Positions 53,103 to 62,400 of a DNA stretch of 64,000 bases are shown piece by piece. How positions within the stretch are numbered: position 1 is the first letter of the stretch; every line of letters begins with the position of its first letter. The notes under the pieces are model-generated. The model was given only the letters and a program-made list of their open reading frames with translations, ran no database searches and was not told the origin of the DNA. The stretch spans positions 107,501 to 171,500 of the forward strand of contig NZ_PDJB01000001.1 in the NCBI RefSeq assembly GCF_002563895.1. The letters are read 5' to 3'. This stretch comes from Pseudomonas lurida. GTDB taxonomy: Bacteria > Pseudomonadota > Gammaproteobacteria > Pseudomonadales > Pseudomonadaceae. The position numbers and the translations under genes are program-made.

Positions 53103-54128
53103 ATGTCCAGGAACATTCCATTCGCACGGCTGGCCGCGACCGTCGGCCTGGGTGTCAGCCTCTTGGCCGGTAGCCTGGTTGCACCGGCCACCGCGCAGGC
53201 CGAAGGTGAGATCCGCATCGCCGAACAGTTCGGCATCGTTTACCTGCTGCTCAACGTGGTACGCGACCAGAACCTCATCGAGAAATACGGCAAGCAGGAA
53301 GGTATCGACATCAAGGTCGACTGGACCCAACTGTCTGGCGGCGCCGCCGTCAATGACGCGCTGCTCTCCGGCTCGATCGACATTGCCGGTGCCGGTGTCG
53401 GCCCACTGCTGACCATCTGGGACCGCACCCACGGCAAACAGAACGTCAAGGCCGTCGCTTCCCTGGGTAACTTCCCGTACTACTTGGTCAGCAACAATCC
53501 CAAGGTCAAGACCATCGCCGATTTCACCGAGAAAGATCGTATTGCCGTACCGGCGGTGGGCGTGTCGGTACAGTCGCGCTTCCTGCAATACGCGGCGGCC
53601 AAGCAATGGGGTGACAAGGAATTCAATCGCCTCGACAAGTACACCGTGGCCGTCCCGCACCCGGATGCCACCGCCGCGCTCATCGCAGGCGGCACCGAAC
53701 TGACCGGACACTTCTCCAACCCACCGTTCCAGGACCAGGCCCTGGCCAACCCGAACGTGCATGTGGTGCTGAACACCTACGACCTGCTCGGCCCGAACTC
53801 GCCGACGGTGCTGTTCGCCACCGAGAAGTTCCGCAACGACAACCCGAAAACCTACAAGGCGTTCGTCGAGGCGTTGACCGAAGCGGCGCAGTTTGCCCAG
53901 AACGACAAAGGCGCTGCGGCCGATACTTACATCCGCGTGACCAAGGCCAAGATCGACCGCGCCGAGCTGCTTAAAATCATCGACAACCCGCAGTTCGAAT
54001 TCAGCGTCACACCGAAAAATACCTACCCGCTGGCGGAATTCCTCTACCGCGTCGGCGCCATCAAGAACAAGCCTGAATCGTGGAAGGACTACTTCTTCCA
54101 GGACGCCAAGCCCCTGCAAGGAAGTTGA
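53103..54128 (+). CDS. ABC transporter substrate-binding protein, TauA/SsuA type
   Basis: 341 residues from ATG 53103 (MSRNIPFARLAATVGLGVSLLAGS); the ATG at 53097 is two codons earlier. Signal peptide to about residue 33 (ATAQA). NMT1/SsuA-like fold with the early motif EQFGIVYLLLNVVRDQNLIEKYGKQEGIDIKV and SGSIDIAGAGVGPLL. Periplasmic receptor for sulfonate- or nitrate-class ligands. 13 bp after the dioxygenase gene. Confidence 0.9.
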   Translation: MSRNIPFARLAATVGLGVSLLAGSLVAPATAQAEGEIRIAEQFGIVYLLLNVVRDQNLIEKYGKQEGIDIKVDWTQLSGGAAVNDALLSGSIDIAGAGVGPLLTIWDRTHGKQNVKAVASLGNFPYYLVSNNPKVKTIADFTEKDRIAVPAVGVSVQSRFLQYAAAKQWGDKEFNRLDKYTVAVPHPDATAALIAGGTELTGHFSNPPFQDQALANPNVHVVLNTYDLLGPNSPTVLFATEKFRNDNPKTYKAFVEALTEAAQFAQNDKGAAADTYIRVTKAKIDRAELLKIIDNPQFEFSVTPKNTYPLAEFLYRVGAIKNKPESWKDYFFQDAKPLQGS

Positions 54129-54129
54129 G

Positions 54130-54981
54130 ATGAACGCGCCCTTGCAAGGCCACACGGCCAGCAACCTGCACACCGCCGGCCCTTTACTGGCGGTGGATAA
54201 CGTCAGCCTGGAATACCGCACCCCCGAGCGCGTGGTCCGGGCCACCCACCAGGTGAGTTTCGAGATCGACCCAGCCGACCGCTACGTGCTGCTCGGCCCT
54301 TCGGGTTGCGGTAAGTCCACCTTGCTCAAATCCATTGCCGGGTTTATCAAACCCTGCGAGGGCGAGATCCGCCTGTTGGGGCAAAAGGTCGAGCAACCTG
54401 GCCCGGACCGGATCGTCGTGTTCCAGGAATTCGACCAGCTGCCGCCGTGGAAAACCGTCAAGCAGAACGTGATGTTCCCGCTGCTGGCCTCGAAAACCCT
54501 GAAGCGCGCCGAAGCCGAAGAACGCGCGTTGCACTACCTCGACAAAGTCGGCCTCACGGCCTTTGCCGACGCCTATCCACACACCCTTTCCGGCGGTATG
54601 AAAGCGCGTGTCGCCATCGCCCGTGCCCTGGCCATGCAGCCGAAAATCCTGCTGATGGACGAACCCTTCGCCGCCCTCGACGCCCTGACCCGGCGCAAGA
54701 TGCAGGAAGAGCTGCTGTTGCTCTGGGAGGAGGTGCGTTTCACCCTGTTGTTCGTTACCCACTCCATCGAGGAAGCGTTGGTGGTGGGCAATCGCATCCT
54801 GCTGCTGTCGCCCCATCCCGGGCGCGTGCGTGCCGAAATCCACAGCCATCAATATGACCTGCACAGCCTCGGTGGCGTGGAGTTCCAGGCGTCGGCGCGG
54901 CGCATTCATCGCCTGCTTTTCGATGAAGCGCCCGAGGCCGAACGTGAGTTGGGTTTCGCCGATATCCGCATCGCTTACTGA
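54130..54981 (+). CDS. ABC transporter ATPase, TauB/SsuB type
   Basis: 283 residues with Walker A GPSGCGKST (about 57-65), the signature LSGGMKARVAIARAL, Walker B ILLMDEPFAALD and the switch histidine in FVTHSIEEAL. Powers the importer. Starts one base after the substrate-binding gene ends, so the two are tightly coupled. Confidence 0.94.
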   Translation: MNAPLQGHTASNLHTAGPLLAVDNVSLEYRTPERVVRATHQVSFEIDPADRYVLLGPSGCGKSTLLKSIAGFIKPCEGEIRLLGQKVEQPGPDRIVVFQEFDQLPPWKTVKQNVMFPLLASKTLKRAEAEERALHYLDKVGLTAFADAYPHTLSGGMKARVAIARALAMQPKILLMDEPFAALDALTRRKMQEELLLLWEEVRFTLLFVTHSIEEALVVGNRILLLSPHPGRVRAEIHSHQYDLHSLGGVEFQASARRIHRLLFDEAPEAERELGFADIRIAY

Positions 54982-54992
54982 AGGGACAACCC

Positions 54993-55841
54993 ATGCGCCA
55001 GGAATATGAAATCACCCTCGAGCCACTGCTCAGCGTTCCCGTTGAACGTGAACTGCCCCTGCGCCAGCGCCTGTGGCAACAAGGCTGGTTGCGCAAGGGG
55101 CTGATCCTGATCGTGCTCGCGATCCTCTGGGAAGCCGTTGCGCGTTATCAGAACAACGACCTGCTGCTGCCGAGTTTCTTGCAGACATTTCACGCACTCT
55201 ACGACGGCCTGCTCAGTGGCGAACTGCTGAGCAAGGTGAGCATCTCGCTGGTGGTGCTGATCAAGGGTTACCTGATCGGCATCGTGCTGGCGTTTGCCCT
55301 GACGACCTTGGCGGTGTCGACCCAACTGGGCCGTGATTTGTTGAGTACCCTGACCTCGATGTTCAACCCGTTGCCGGCAATTGCCTTGCTGCCGCTGGCG
55401 CTGCTGTGGTTTGGCCTGGGGCAGAACAGCCTGATTTTCGTGCTGGTGCATTCGGTGTTGTGGGCGCTGGCGCTCAACACTTATTCAGGGTTCCTCGGCG
55501 TGTCTGAAACCCTGCGCATGGCCGGTCGCAACTACGGCCTCAAGGGCATGCGATTCGTGCTGTTCATCCTGATTCCGGCGGCGCTGCCGTCGATCCTTGC
55601 GGGCCTCAAGATCGGCTGGGCGTTTGCCTGGCGCACGCTGATCGCCGCCGAGCTGGTCTTCGGTGCCACCAGCGGCAAGGGGGGCCTGGGTTGGTACATT
55701 TTCCAGAACCGCAACGAGCTCTACACCGACAAGGTATTTGCCGGGCTGGCGGTGGTGATCCTGATCGGGCTGCTCGTGGAAAACCTGGTGTTCGACACCT
55801 TTGAGCGGCTCACTGTAAAGCGTTGGGGCATGCAACGCTAA
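54993..55841 (+). CDS. ABC transporter permease, TauC/SsuC type
   Basis: 282 residues with about six membrane segments. It carries the permease-coupling motif EAA-like segment (TLRMAGRNYGLKGMRFVLFILIPAALPSILAGLKIGWAFAWRTLIAAEL). Last gene of the dioxygenase-importer operon, 11 bp after the ATPase. Confidence 0.92.
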   Translation: MRQEYEITLEPLLSVPVERELPLRQRLWQQGWLRKGLILIVLAILWEAVARYQNNDLLLPSFLQTFHALYDGLLSGELLSKVSISLVVLIKGYLIGIVLAFALTTLAVSTQLGRDLLSTLTSMFNPLPAIALLPLALLWFGLGQNSLIFVLVHSVLWALALNTYSGFLGVSETLRMAGRNYGLKGMRFVLFILIPAALPSILAGLKIGWAFAWRTLIAAELVFGATSGKGGLGWYIFQNRNELYTDKVFAGLAVVILIGLLVENLVFDTFERLTVKRWGMQR

Positions 55842-55938
55842 ACAGGAATGATTGCTCTTTGCCCGCCGTGAACTCGATAATACCGACCATCTGACGTCGC
55901 CTTGGCGTCACATGTGCCCGGTAAAAGGATTTACGACG

Positions 55939-56565
55939 ATGCGGTTTTTTGTTTTGGCGGCGGCCTTGTTGTTGTCGACTTCGGTCATGGCGCAATTCGT
56001 GCCTGAAGTCGTCACCATGCCCAAGCCGCTCTACCCCGGCCACCTGATCACTACCCAGGGGCACGCACGCATCAGCCTGAATATTCATAACGACGGTACG
56101 GTCAGCGACGTCAAGGCGCTGAGTGCCACCAAGCCGGCCTTTGGTGAAGCCGCCGTCGCGGCGGCCACACTCTGGCGTTTCAAGCCTTGGACAGTGGATG
56201 CCGAACGGCCCGCAGTGCTCGAGGCGCAGAACGATATGGTGTTCACACCCGAACCGGTGAGAAAGGAAACGACTCACCTGACCTTTACCCAAACCACCTA
56301 CCAAACCTGCAGCGCGCTGACCGAAGAAGTCAGCCAGTTCCGTCGCGAACATCCCACCCGTCCGTTGATCGCGATGAAGAGTTTTGCCATTACCCGAGTC
56401 GCAGTGATGTTCCCGGCATTGAGCGGTAAGAGCGACTACAACGAAGGCCTGGCGCGCGCCGACGAATTGGAAAACGCCCTGCCGGACATCGTGCGCAAAT
56501 GCCAGGCCCATCCCAAGGCCACCTACGCGGACTACCTGCCTCGCAACGTGAAGGGTTACCTGTAA
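55939..56565 (+). CDS. Periplasmic protein with TonB C-terminal-like domain
   Basis: 208 residues from ATG 55939; the longer frame from 55852 overlaps untranslated leader. Signal peptide MRFFVLAAALLLSTSVMAQ. A single TonB_C-like domain follows (PKPLYPGHLITTQGHARISLNIHNDGTVSDVKALSATKPAFGEAAVAAATLWRFKPW), then an unrecognised helical C-terminus. It lacks the membrane anchor and proline-rich arm of TonB, so it is not an energy transducer. Confidence 0.75.
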   Translation: MRFFVLAAALLLSTSVMAQFVPEVVTMPKPLYPGHLITTQGHARISLNIHNDGTVSDVKALSATKPAFGEAAVAAATLWRFKPWTVDAERPAVLEAQNDMVFTPEPVRKETTHLTFTQTTYQTCSALTEEVSQFRREHPTRPLIAMKSFAITRVAVMFPALSGKSDYNEGLARADELENALPDIVRKCQAHPKATYADYLPRNVKGYL

Positions 56566-56617
56566 AGCCTGCTACGATTGCGCTCAATTTACGCCCCGTT
56601 GATCACGAGTGCTTGGC

Positions 56618-57538
56618 ATGCAACTACCGGATATGAACCTGCTGGTCGCCCTCGACGCCTTGCTCGACGAGGGCAGCGTGGTCGGCGCCGCCCGACGCAT
56701 GAACCTGAGCCCGGCGGCCATGAGCCGCACCCTGACGCGTATTCGCGAAGCCGTGGGCGACCCGATCCTGGTACGTGCCGGTCGCGGCCTGGTGCCCACG
56801 CCCAAGGCCCTGCAGTTGCAAGGCCAGGTGCGCAACGTGGTGGAGCAGGCGGCGCTGTTGTTCCGCTCGGCGGATCAGGTCGACCTGAGCACCTTGCGCC
56901 GCCGCTTCAGCGTGCGCGCCAATGACTTTTTTATCGGCGTGTATGGCGGTCGCCTGTTCGACACCATGGAGCGCATGGCGCCGCTGTGCGAGCTGTGTTT
57001 CGTGCCCGAAGGCGACACCGACGACGAGGCCCTGCGCGAAGGGCGCCTGGATCTGCGCGTGAGCAACACCATGCCGGTCAGCCCCGAAGTAAAGGTGCAG
57101 AACCTGTTCTCTACCACCTTCGTCGGCCTGGCGCGGGAAGACCATCCGTTGTTCGATGAAGAAATCACCGCGGCACGTTTTGCCAGCTACTCGCATATCA
57201 GCATCTCGCGGCGCGGCATCGCGCGCGGGCCGATCGATACCGCGCTGAATGCCCAGGGCCTGGAGCGCCGCGTGGCGATGATCGCCCCAGGCTTTCATGG
57301 CGCGATGTTCATGTTGCCCGATTCCGACCTGCTGCTGCCGGTGCCCAAGGAAGCGCTGTTGAGCGCCAATCGCCTTAAACTGCCACTGCGCGCGTTCGCC
57401 TTGCCGATCTCGCTGCCGACGCTGGTCCTGGCCCAATCCTGGCATCCGCGATTCGACAAGGACCCCGCCCACAAATGGCTGCGCGAAACCATGCGCGAAA
57501 GTTGCCACGCCACCTGGCTCGAAGCCCAACCTACCTGA
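56618..57538 (+). CDS. LysR-family transcriptional regulator
   Basis: 306 residues from ATG 56618. N-terminal winged HTH (LPDMNLLVALDALLDEGSVVGAARRMNLSPAAMSRTLTRIREAVGDPILVRAGRGLVPT) of the type in which the first helix reads LNLL.AL, followed by a LysR substrate-binding domain. It lies upstream of, and co-oriented with, the drug-efflux operon, its likely target. Confidence 0.9.
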   Translation: MQLPDMNLLVALDALLDEGSVVGAARRMNLSPAAMSRTLTRIREAVGDPILVRAGRGLVPTPKALQLQGQVRNVVEQAALLFRSADQVDLSTLRRRFSVRANDFFIGVYGGRLFDTMERMAPLCELCFVPEGDTDDEALREGRLDLRVSNTMPVSPEVKVQNLFSTTFVGLAREDHPLFDEEITAARFASYSHISISRRGIARGPIDTALNAQGLERRVAMIAPGFHGAMFMLPDSDLLLPVPKEALLSANRLKLPLRAFALPISLPTLVLAQSWHPRFDKDPAHKWLRETMRESCHATWLEAQPT

Positions 57539-57566
57539 AGTGAATGCGGTGAATGTCGGCGCTGGC

Positions 57567-57628
57567 TTGCCTGGGATTGCGGCCTGGCTGATCCAAATGG
57601 GTCACTGACCCACCGCTATCCCAGGCAA
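57567..57628. other. Nested inverted repeats after lysR
   Basis: Outer perfect repeat TTGCCTGGGAT (57567-57577) / ATCCCAGGCAA (57618-57628) enclosing the palindrome GGGTCACTGACCC (57599-57611). It could be a terminator of lysR or a regulator site for the efflux operon 140 bp downstream. Confidence 0.5.
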
Positions 57629-57764
57629 ACCACCCCCCGCACGCAGTTTGTGTCGGTCATGATTGTTGCGTCTGGTGCAGTTATAACCTGCCAACAAGTA
57701 ACTTTTTGTCATGTTTGTGCCTGATTAAACTGCTCGGGTATTTACCATTCCGAGTTACCCGTTC

Positions 57765-59300
57765 ATGACTTCCCTCGCTGCCCCCACCCTCGCGGCCGCA
57801 GCCAAGCCTACTGCCATGACCCCACCTGTATTCGGGACGCGGATCATCATCGGGCTGGTCGGCGTGTTACTGGCGGTGCTGGTCTGCGGTCTCAACGAGA
57901 TGGTCACCAAGGTGGCCCTCGCGGATATTCGCGGCGCCCTGTACATCGGCTTTGACGAAGGCACCTGGCTGGTCGCGGCTTACACCGCCACCTCCGTGTC
58001 GGCCATGGCCTTTGCGCCGTGGTGCTCGGTGACCTTTTCCCTGCGCCGCTTCACCCTCTGCGCCATCGGCGTGTTCACCGTGCTGGGGATCCTGTGTCCG
58101 TTCGCGCCGAACTACGAAAGCCTGCTGGTACTGCGCACTGTGCAAGGCCTGGCCGGTGGCGCGTTGCCGCCGATGCTGATGACCGCGGCACTGCGGTTCC
58201 TGGCGGCCAACGTCAAGCTGTACGGCTTGGCTGGCTACGCACTCACCGCCACTTTCGGCCCGAGCCTGGGCACGCCACTGGCAGCGCTGTGGACCGAGTA
58301 CGTCGGCTGGCAGTGGGCGTTCTGGCAGATCGTCGCGCCGTGCCTGCTGGCCATGGTCGCCGTGGCCTACGGGCTGCCGCAGGATCCGCTGCGCCTGGAG
58401 CGCTTCAAGCAGTTCAACTGGCGTGGCCTGCTGCTGGGCTTCCCGGCGATCTGCATGCTGGTGATCGGCATCCTGCAAGGCAACCGCCTGGACTGGTTCG
58501 AGTCAGGCCTGATCACCTTCCTGCTGTGTGGCGGCAGTGTGTTGCTGGTGCTGTTCATGGTGAACGAGTGGTCGCAGCCCATACCATTCTTCAAGTTGCA
58601 GATGCTCGGCCTGCGCAACCTGTCGTTCGCCCTGATTGTGCTGGCGGGCGTGCTGATGGTGCTGACCTCGGTGATCATCATCCCGTCGAGTTTTCTCGCC
58701 CAGGTCCAGGGTTATCGCCCGCTGCAAACCGCGCCGGTGATGCTGCTGATGGCCATCCCGCAGTTGATCGCGCTGCCAATGGTGGCGGCGCTGTGCAACC
58801 TGCGCTGGGTCGACTGCCGCTGGGTGCTGGGGATCGGCCTGGGCATGCTGGTGCTGTGTTGCGTGGGCAGCGCGCACCTGACCTCGGCATGGATTCGCGA
58901 TGACTTCTACGGCCTTTACCTGCTGCAAATCTTCGGACAACCGATGGCCGTGTTGCCGCTGCTGATGCTGTCCACCGGCAGCATCCAGCCCATGGACGGC
59001 CCGTTTGCATCGGCCTGGTTCAACACCATCAAGGGGCTGGCCGCCGTGGTCGCCACGGGCGTGCTCGATACCTTGACCACGCAGCGCCTGCACTTCCACT
59101 CGACCATGTTGGTGGACCGCCTGGGCAACTCACCCCTGGCCGACGGCGACGCGTCGGGCCTGGCGCACCGCCTGCACGAGCAGGCCGTGGTGCTGACCTC
59201 TTCGGACCTTTATTACGTCATGGCCGCCGCCGCGGTGGCGTTGATCCTGCTGATTTTCTGGATGCCCACGCGGATTTTCCCGCCTCGCGCACCGACTTGA
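57765..59300 (+). CDS. MFS drug transporter, DHA2 (EmrB) type
   Basis: 511 residues with about 14 hydrophobic segments, the DHA2 plan. Motifs include ALADIRGALYIGFDEGTWLVAAYTATSVSAM and RTVQGLAGGALPPMLM (motif C/D1-like region). Expected to expel toxic organic compounds as part of a three-component pump with the next two genes, 15 and then -3 bp away. Confidence 0.92.
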   Translation: MTSLAAPTLAAAAKPTAMTPPVFGTRIIIGLVGVLLAVLVCGLNEMVTKVALADIRGALYIGFDEGTWLVAAYTATSVSAMAFAPWCSVTFSLRRFTLCAIGVFTVLGILCPFAPNYESLLVLRTVQGLAGGALPPMLMTAALRFLAANVKLYGLAGYALTATFGPSLGTPLAALWTEYVGWQWAFWQIVAPCLLAMVAVAYGLPQDPLRLERFKQFNWRGLLLGFPAICMLVIGILQGNRLDWFESGLITFLLCGGSVLLVLFMVNEWSQPIPFFKLQMLGLRNLSFALIVLAGVLMVLTSVIIIPSSFLAQVQGYRPLQTAPVMLLMAIPQLIALPMVAALCNLRWVDCRWVLGIGLGMLVLCCVGSAHLTSAWIRDDFYGLYLLQIFGQPMAVLPLLMLSTGSIQPMDGPFASAWFNTIKGLAAVVATGVLDTLTTQRLHFHSTMLVDRLGNSPLADGDASGLAHRLHEQAVVLTSSDLYYVMAAAAVALILLIFWMPTRIFPPRAPT

Positions 59301-59315
59301 TTGAAAGGACTGTTC

Positions 59316-60374
59316 ATGAAACGCAAAGACAAAATTGCCGTCTCCGTCATCGCTGTGTTCGCCGTCGGCGTACTGGTGTACTTGGTCGCGCCGGGTATGT
59401 TGGGCAGCAAGCGCCAGACAACCAACGACGCGTTCGTCGCCGCTGACTTCACGCTGGTTGCGCCACGTGTCGCTGGCTTCATCAAGGAGGTGCTGGTGGA
59501 AGACAACCAGCGCGTCAAGGCCGGGCAACTGCTGGCGCTGATCGACGACCGCGACTTCCGTGCCGCCGCCCAGGCTGCCGATGCCGATGCGTTGGTCGCC
59601 CGGGCCCAACTGAAAAACGCCACCGCCACCCTCGAGCGCCAAAGCTCGTTGATCGCCCAGGCCCAGGCCACCGTCGCGGCGGACCGTGCCGAAATGGCCT
59701 TCGCCGAACACGAACTGAATCGCTACAACCACCTCGCCGGTGTCGGCGCCGGCACCGTGCAGAACGCCCAGCAAGCCAAGACCCGCATCGACCAGGCCAC
59801 CGCGCGCCTGGCGAATGCCACGGCGGTGCTGGCGGCCGAACGCAAGCAAGTGGAAATCCTCACCGCCCAGCGCGATGCCGCCGAAGGTGGACTCAAGCGT
59901 GCCCAGGCTGCGCTGGAGTTGGCCAGTTACCAGCTGTCCTACACGCGCATCGTCGCGCCGGTCGATGGCATGGTCGGCGAGCGCGCGGTGCGGGTTGGCG
60001 CCTACGTGACGCCGGGTAGCAAGATCCTGGCGGTCGTGCCGCTGGAAGACGCGTATGTGGTGGCCAACTTCCAGGAAACCCAGCTGTCCCACATGCACGC
60101 CGGCCAGCCCGTGCAGGTGCGTGTCGACAGCCTCGACGGTGAGTTGCTCTACGGTCATCTGGAAAGCCTGGCGCCCGCCACTGGGGTGACCTTCGCGTCG
60201 GTCAAGCCGGATAACGCCACGGGTAACTTCACCAAGGTGGTACAGCGCATCCCGGTGAAGATCGTTCTCGAACCCAACCAGGCGCATACCGAGCGCCTGC
60301 GGGTCGGCATGTCGGTAGAAGCCAGCGTCGACACCCAGCCAGTGGCGAAGCAGCGTGAGGTGGCCCAGCAATGA
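59316..60374 (+). CDS. HlyD/EmrA-family membrane fusion protein
   Basis: 352 residues from ATG 59316. N-terminal membrane anchor (KIAVSVIAVFAVGVLVYLVA), biotinyl-lipoyl-like half (APRVAGFIKEVLVEDNQRVKAGQLL), alpha-hairpin of A/Q-rich coiled coil, second lipoyl half (TRIVAPVDGMVGERAVRVGAYVTPG) and beta-barrel. Bridges the MFS pump and the outer-membrane channel. Overlaps the next gene by ATGA. Confidence 0.93.
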   Translation: MKRKDKIAVSVIAVFAVGVLVYLVAPGMLGSKRQTTNDAFVAADFTLVAPRVAGFIKEVLVEDNQRVKAGQLLALIDDRDFRAAAQAADADALVARAQLKNATATLERQSSLIAQAQATVAADRAEMAFAEHELNRYNHLAGVGAGTVQNAQQAKTRIDQATARLANATAVLAAERKQVEILTAQRDAAEGGLKRAQAALELASYQLSYTRIVAPVDGMVGERAVRVGAYVTPGSKILAVVPLEDAYVVANFQETQLSHMHAGQPVQVRVDSLDGELLYGHLESLAPATGVTFASVKPDNATGNFTKVVQRIPVKIVLEPNQAHTERLRVGMSVEASVDTQPVAKQREVAQQ

Positions 60375-61816
60375 AGCGAGTTGCCTGGCTCACCTTGAGC
60401 CTTATCAGCCTGAGCGCCTGCACGGTCGGGCCGGATTTCCACAAGCCCCAGAACCCGCAAGTCTCGCAATGGAGCGAGCCCCAGGGCCGCCAGGCGGCTA
60501 GCCGTGCCGTCAGCGATCCCTTGCAGGAACGCTGGTGGGATGTGTTCCACGACGCGCAACTCTCGGCCCTCACACGTCGGGCGCTCACCGATAACCTGGA
60601 CCTGAAACTGGCCAGCAGTCGCCTGCAACAAAGCCGTGCGGTGCGCCAGGTGACCACCGCCGAGCGTTACCCCGACGTCAACGCCAACGGTGACTACCTG
60701 CGCCAGCGCAACAGCGGCAAAGGCTTGAGCGACCCGTCCGGCCAGAACGGCCGCTCGGCGTTCAACCAGTGGGACATGGGCTTCTCCGCCTCCTGGGAGC
60801 TGGATTTCTGGGGCCGGGTAAAACGCGAAACCGAAGCCGCCGACGCCACCCTGCAAGTGGCCGAAGACGACCGCCGCGCGGTGTTGTTGTCGGTACTCGC
60901 CGAGACCGCGCAGGACTACATCCAATTGCGCGGCGTACAGAACACCCGCGCCGTCACCGAACAAAACCTCGACGTCGCCCGCCACAGTCTCAAGTTGTCG
61001 CAATTGCGCCTGGCTGACGGCGTGGCGACGGATCTGGACGTCGCCGAAGCCGCCGCCCAGGTCGCCGCCATCGAAGCGCGCCTGCCGGATCTGCAACAGC
61101 GCCAGGACCAACTGATCAATGCCCTCAGCCTGTTGATGGGCGAGCCGCCGCAGGCCCTGCACGCGCAGCTGTCCAAGGACGCCGCCGTGCCGCAAACCCA
61201 GCGTCAGGTCGCCATTGGCCTGCCGTCGGAACTGGCCGAGCGCCGCCCGGATATCCGCCAGGCGGAGGCGCGCCTGCACGCCGCCACCGCCAACATCGGC
61301 GTGGCCAAGGGCGACTTCTACCCGCGCATCACCTTGTCCGGCAGCCTCGGTTCCCAGGCCATGCAACTCTCGGACTTTGGTTCCTGGGGCTCCCGCGCCT
61401 TTGCCTTCGGCCCGCAGTTCAGCTTGCCGCTGTTCAATGGTGGGCGCCTGCAAGGCATGCTGAACCTGCGCGAGGCCCAACAACAGGAAGCGGCGCTCGC
61501 GTACCAGCAAACCGTACTGCGTGCCTGGCATGAGATCGATGACCAGTTGACCCGCTACAACGCCAGCCAATTGCGTCGCGATAGCCTGGCCGAAGCCGTG
61601 CGCCAGAACCAGATTGCCCTGAGCACCGCGCAACAGCAGTACGTCGAGGGCGTGGTGGATTTCGTCAACGTGCTGACCGTGCAAAGCGCGTTGCTGGCCA
61701 CGCAGGAGCAGTGGGTGGAGAGCTCAACCGGCGTGTCCCTGGCCATGGTTGGGCTGTACAAAGCGCTGGGCGGCGGTTGGGAATCGGTGTACCCGCTGCA
61801 AACCGCTGGGCGCTGA
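60371..61816 (+). CDS. NodT/OprM-type outer-membrane efflux lipoprotein
   Basis: 481 residues. Lipobox LISLSAC (Cys17), then CTVGPDFHKP, typical of the NodT family, and two outer-membrane-efflux repeats (DNLDLKLASSRLQQSRAVRQV.. and ELAERRPDIRQAEARLHAATANIGVAKGDFYPRITLSG). Trimeric channel for the upstream pump. End of operon. Confidence 0.94.
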   Translation: MKRVAWLTLSLISLSACTVGPDFHKPQNPQVSQWSEPQGRQAASRAVSDPLQERWWDVFHDAQLSALTRRALTDNLDLKLASSRLQQSRAVRQVTTAERYPDVNANGDYLRQRNSGKGLSDPSGQNGRSAFNQWDMGFSASWELDFWGRVKRETEAADATLQVAEDDRRAVLLSVLAETAQDYIQLRGVQNTRAVTEQNLDVARHSLKLSQLRLADGVATDLDVAEAAAQVAAIEARLPDLQQRQDQLINALSLLMGEPPQALHAQLSKDAAVPQTQRQVAIGLPSELAERRPDIRQAEARLHAATANIGVAKGDFYPRITLSGSLGSQAMQLSDFGSWGSRAFAFGPQFSLPLFNGGRLQGMLNLREAQQQEAALAYQQTVLRAWHEIDDQLTRYNASQLRRDSLAEAVRQNQIALSTAQQQYVEGVVDFVNVLTVQSALLATQEQWVESSTGVSLAMVGLYKALGGGWESVYPLQTAGR

Positions 61817-61853
61817 ACGGCAAAGAGTTTTTGTCAGTCGCGAAATAAGGTGT

Positions 61854-61872
61854 AATGATAATTGCTCTCAAT
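61854..61872. promoter_or_regulatory. Putative Fur box upstream of second fecI
   Basis: AATGATAATTGCTCTCAAT, 18 bp before the chosen fecI start, matching the GATAAT-based Fur consensus. It also argues against the earlier ATG at 61855. Confidence 0.65.
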
Positions 61873-61890
61873 AGTGTATCTGAGCTTTTC

Positions 61891-62400
61891 ATGGACACCG
61901 CGACTGACGGCCAGCATCAGCTTCACCTCCTGTACCGCGACCATCACGGCTGGCTGCAAGGCTGGCTGCGCAAGCGCCTGGGCGACCGCGAGCATGCGGC
62001 CGATGTGGCGCAGGACACCTTCCTGCGCCTGTTGGTGTCCGGGCGTTTTCCCGGCGACAAGGAAAGCCGCAGCTACCTGGCGCAGATCGCACGCAACCTG
62101 GTGATCGACCAATGGCGGCGCCTGCGTATCGAGCGTGCCTACCTGGAAAGCATTGCGCACTTGCCCGAGCCGGAATCGCCGTCCCTGGAAACCCGCGCGC
62201 TGATCCTCGAAACCCTGATGCAGATCGACGCCATGCTCGATCGCATGCCCGACAATGTGCGCCAGGCGTTTATGCTGTCGCAGTTCGAAGGCTTGAGTTA
62301 TGCACAGATCGCCGAACGCTTGGGCGTGACGGTCAGCTCGGTGCAGAAGTACATGACCCGCGCAATTATTGCCTGCTACCAGGTGGCCTACGAAGAATGA
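61891..62400 (+). CDS. fecI: FecI-type ECF sigma factor (second system)
   Basis: 169 residues from ATG 61891 (MDTATDGQHQ). Region 2 (EHAADVAQDTFLRLLVSG..SYLAQIARNLVIDQWRR) and region 4 (RQAFMLSQFEGLSYAQIAERLGVTVSSVQKYMTRA) are intact. It is followed by its FecR (ATGA overlap) and a receptor gene, a complete cell-surface signalling set. Confidence 0.94.
   Translation: MDTATDGQHQLHLLYRDHHGWLQGWLRKRLGDREHAADVAQDTFLRLLVSGRFPGDKESRSYLAQIARNLVIDQWRRLRIERAYLESIAHLPEPESPSLETRALILETLMQIDAMLDRMPDNVRQAFMLSQFEGLSYAQIAERLGVTVSSVQKYMTRAIIACYQVAYEE

Noticed and set aside
62112..62396. Longer N-terminus for the second FecR
   Set aside because: This part lies inside fecI in another frame; the ATGA overlap at 62397 gives the normal FecR start.
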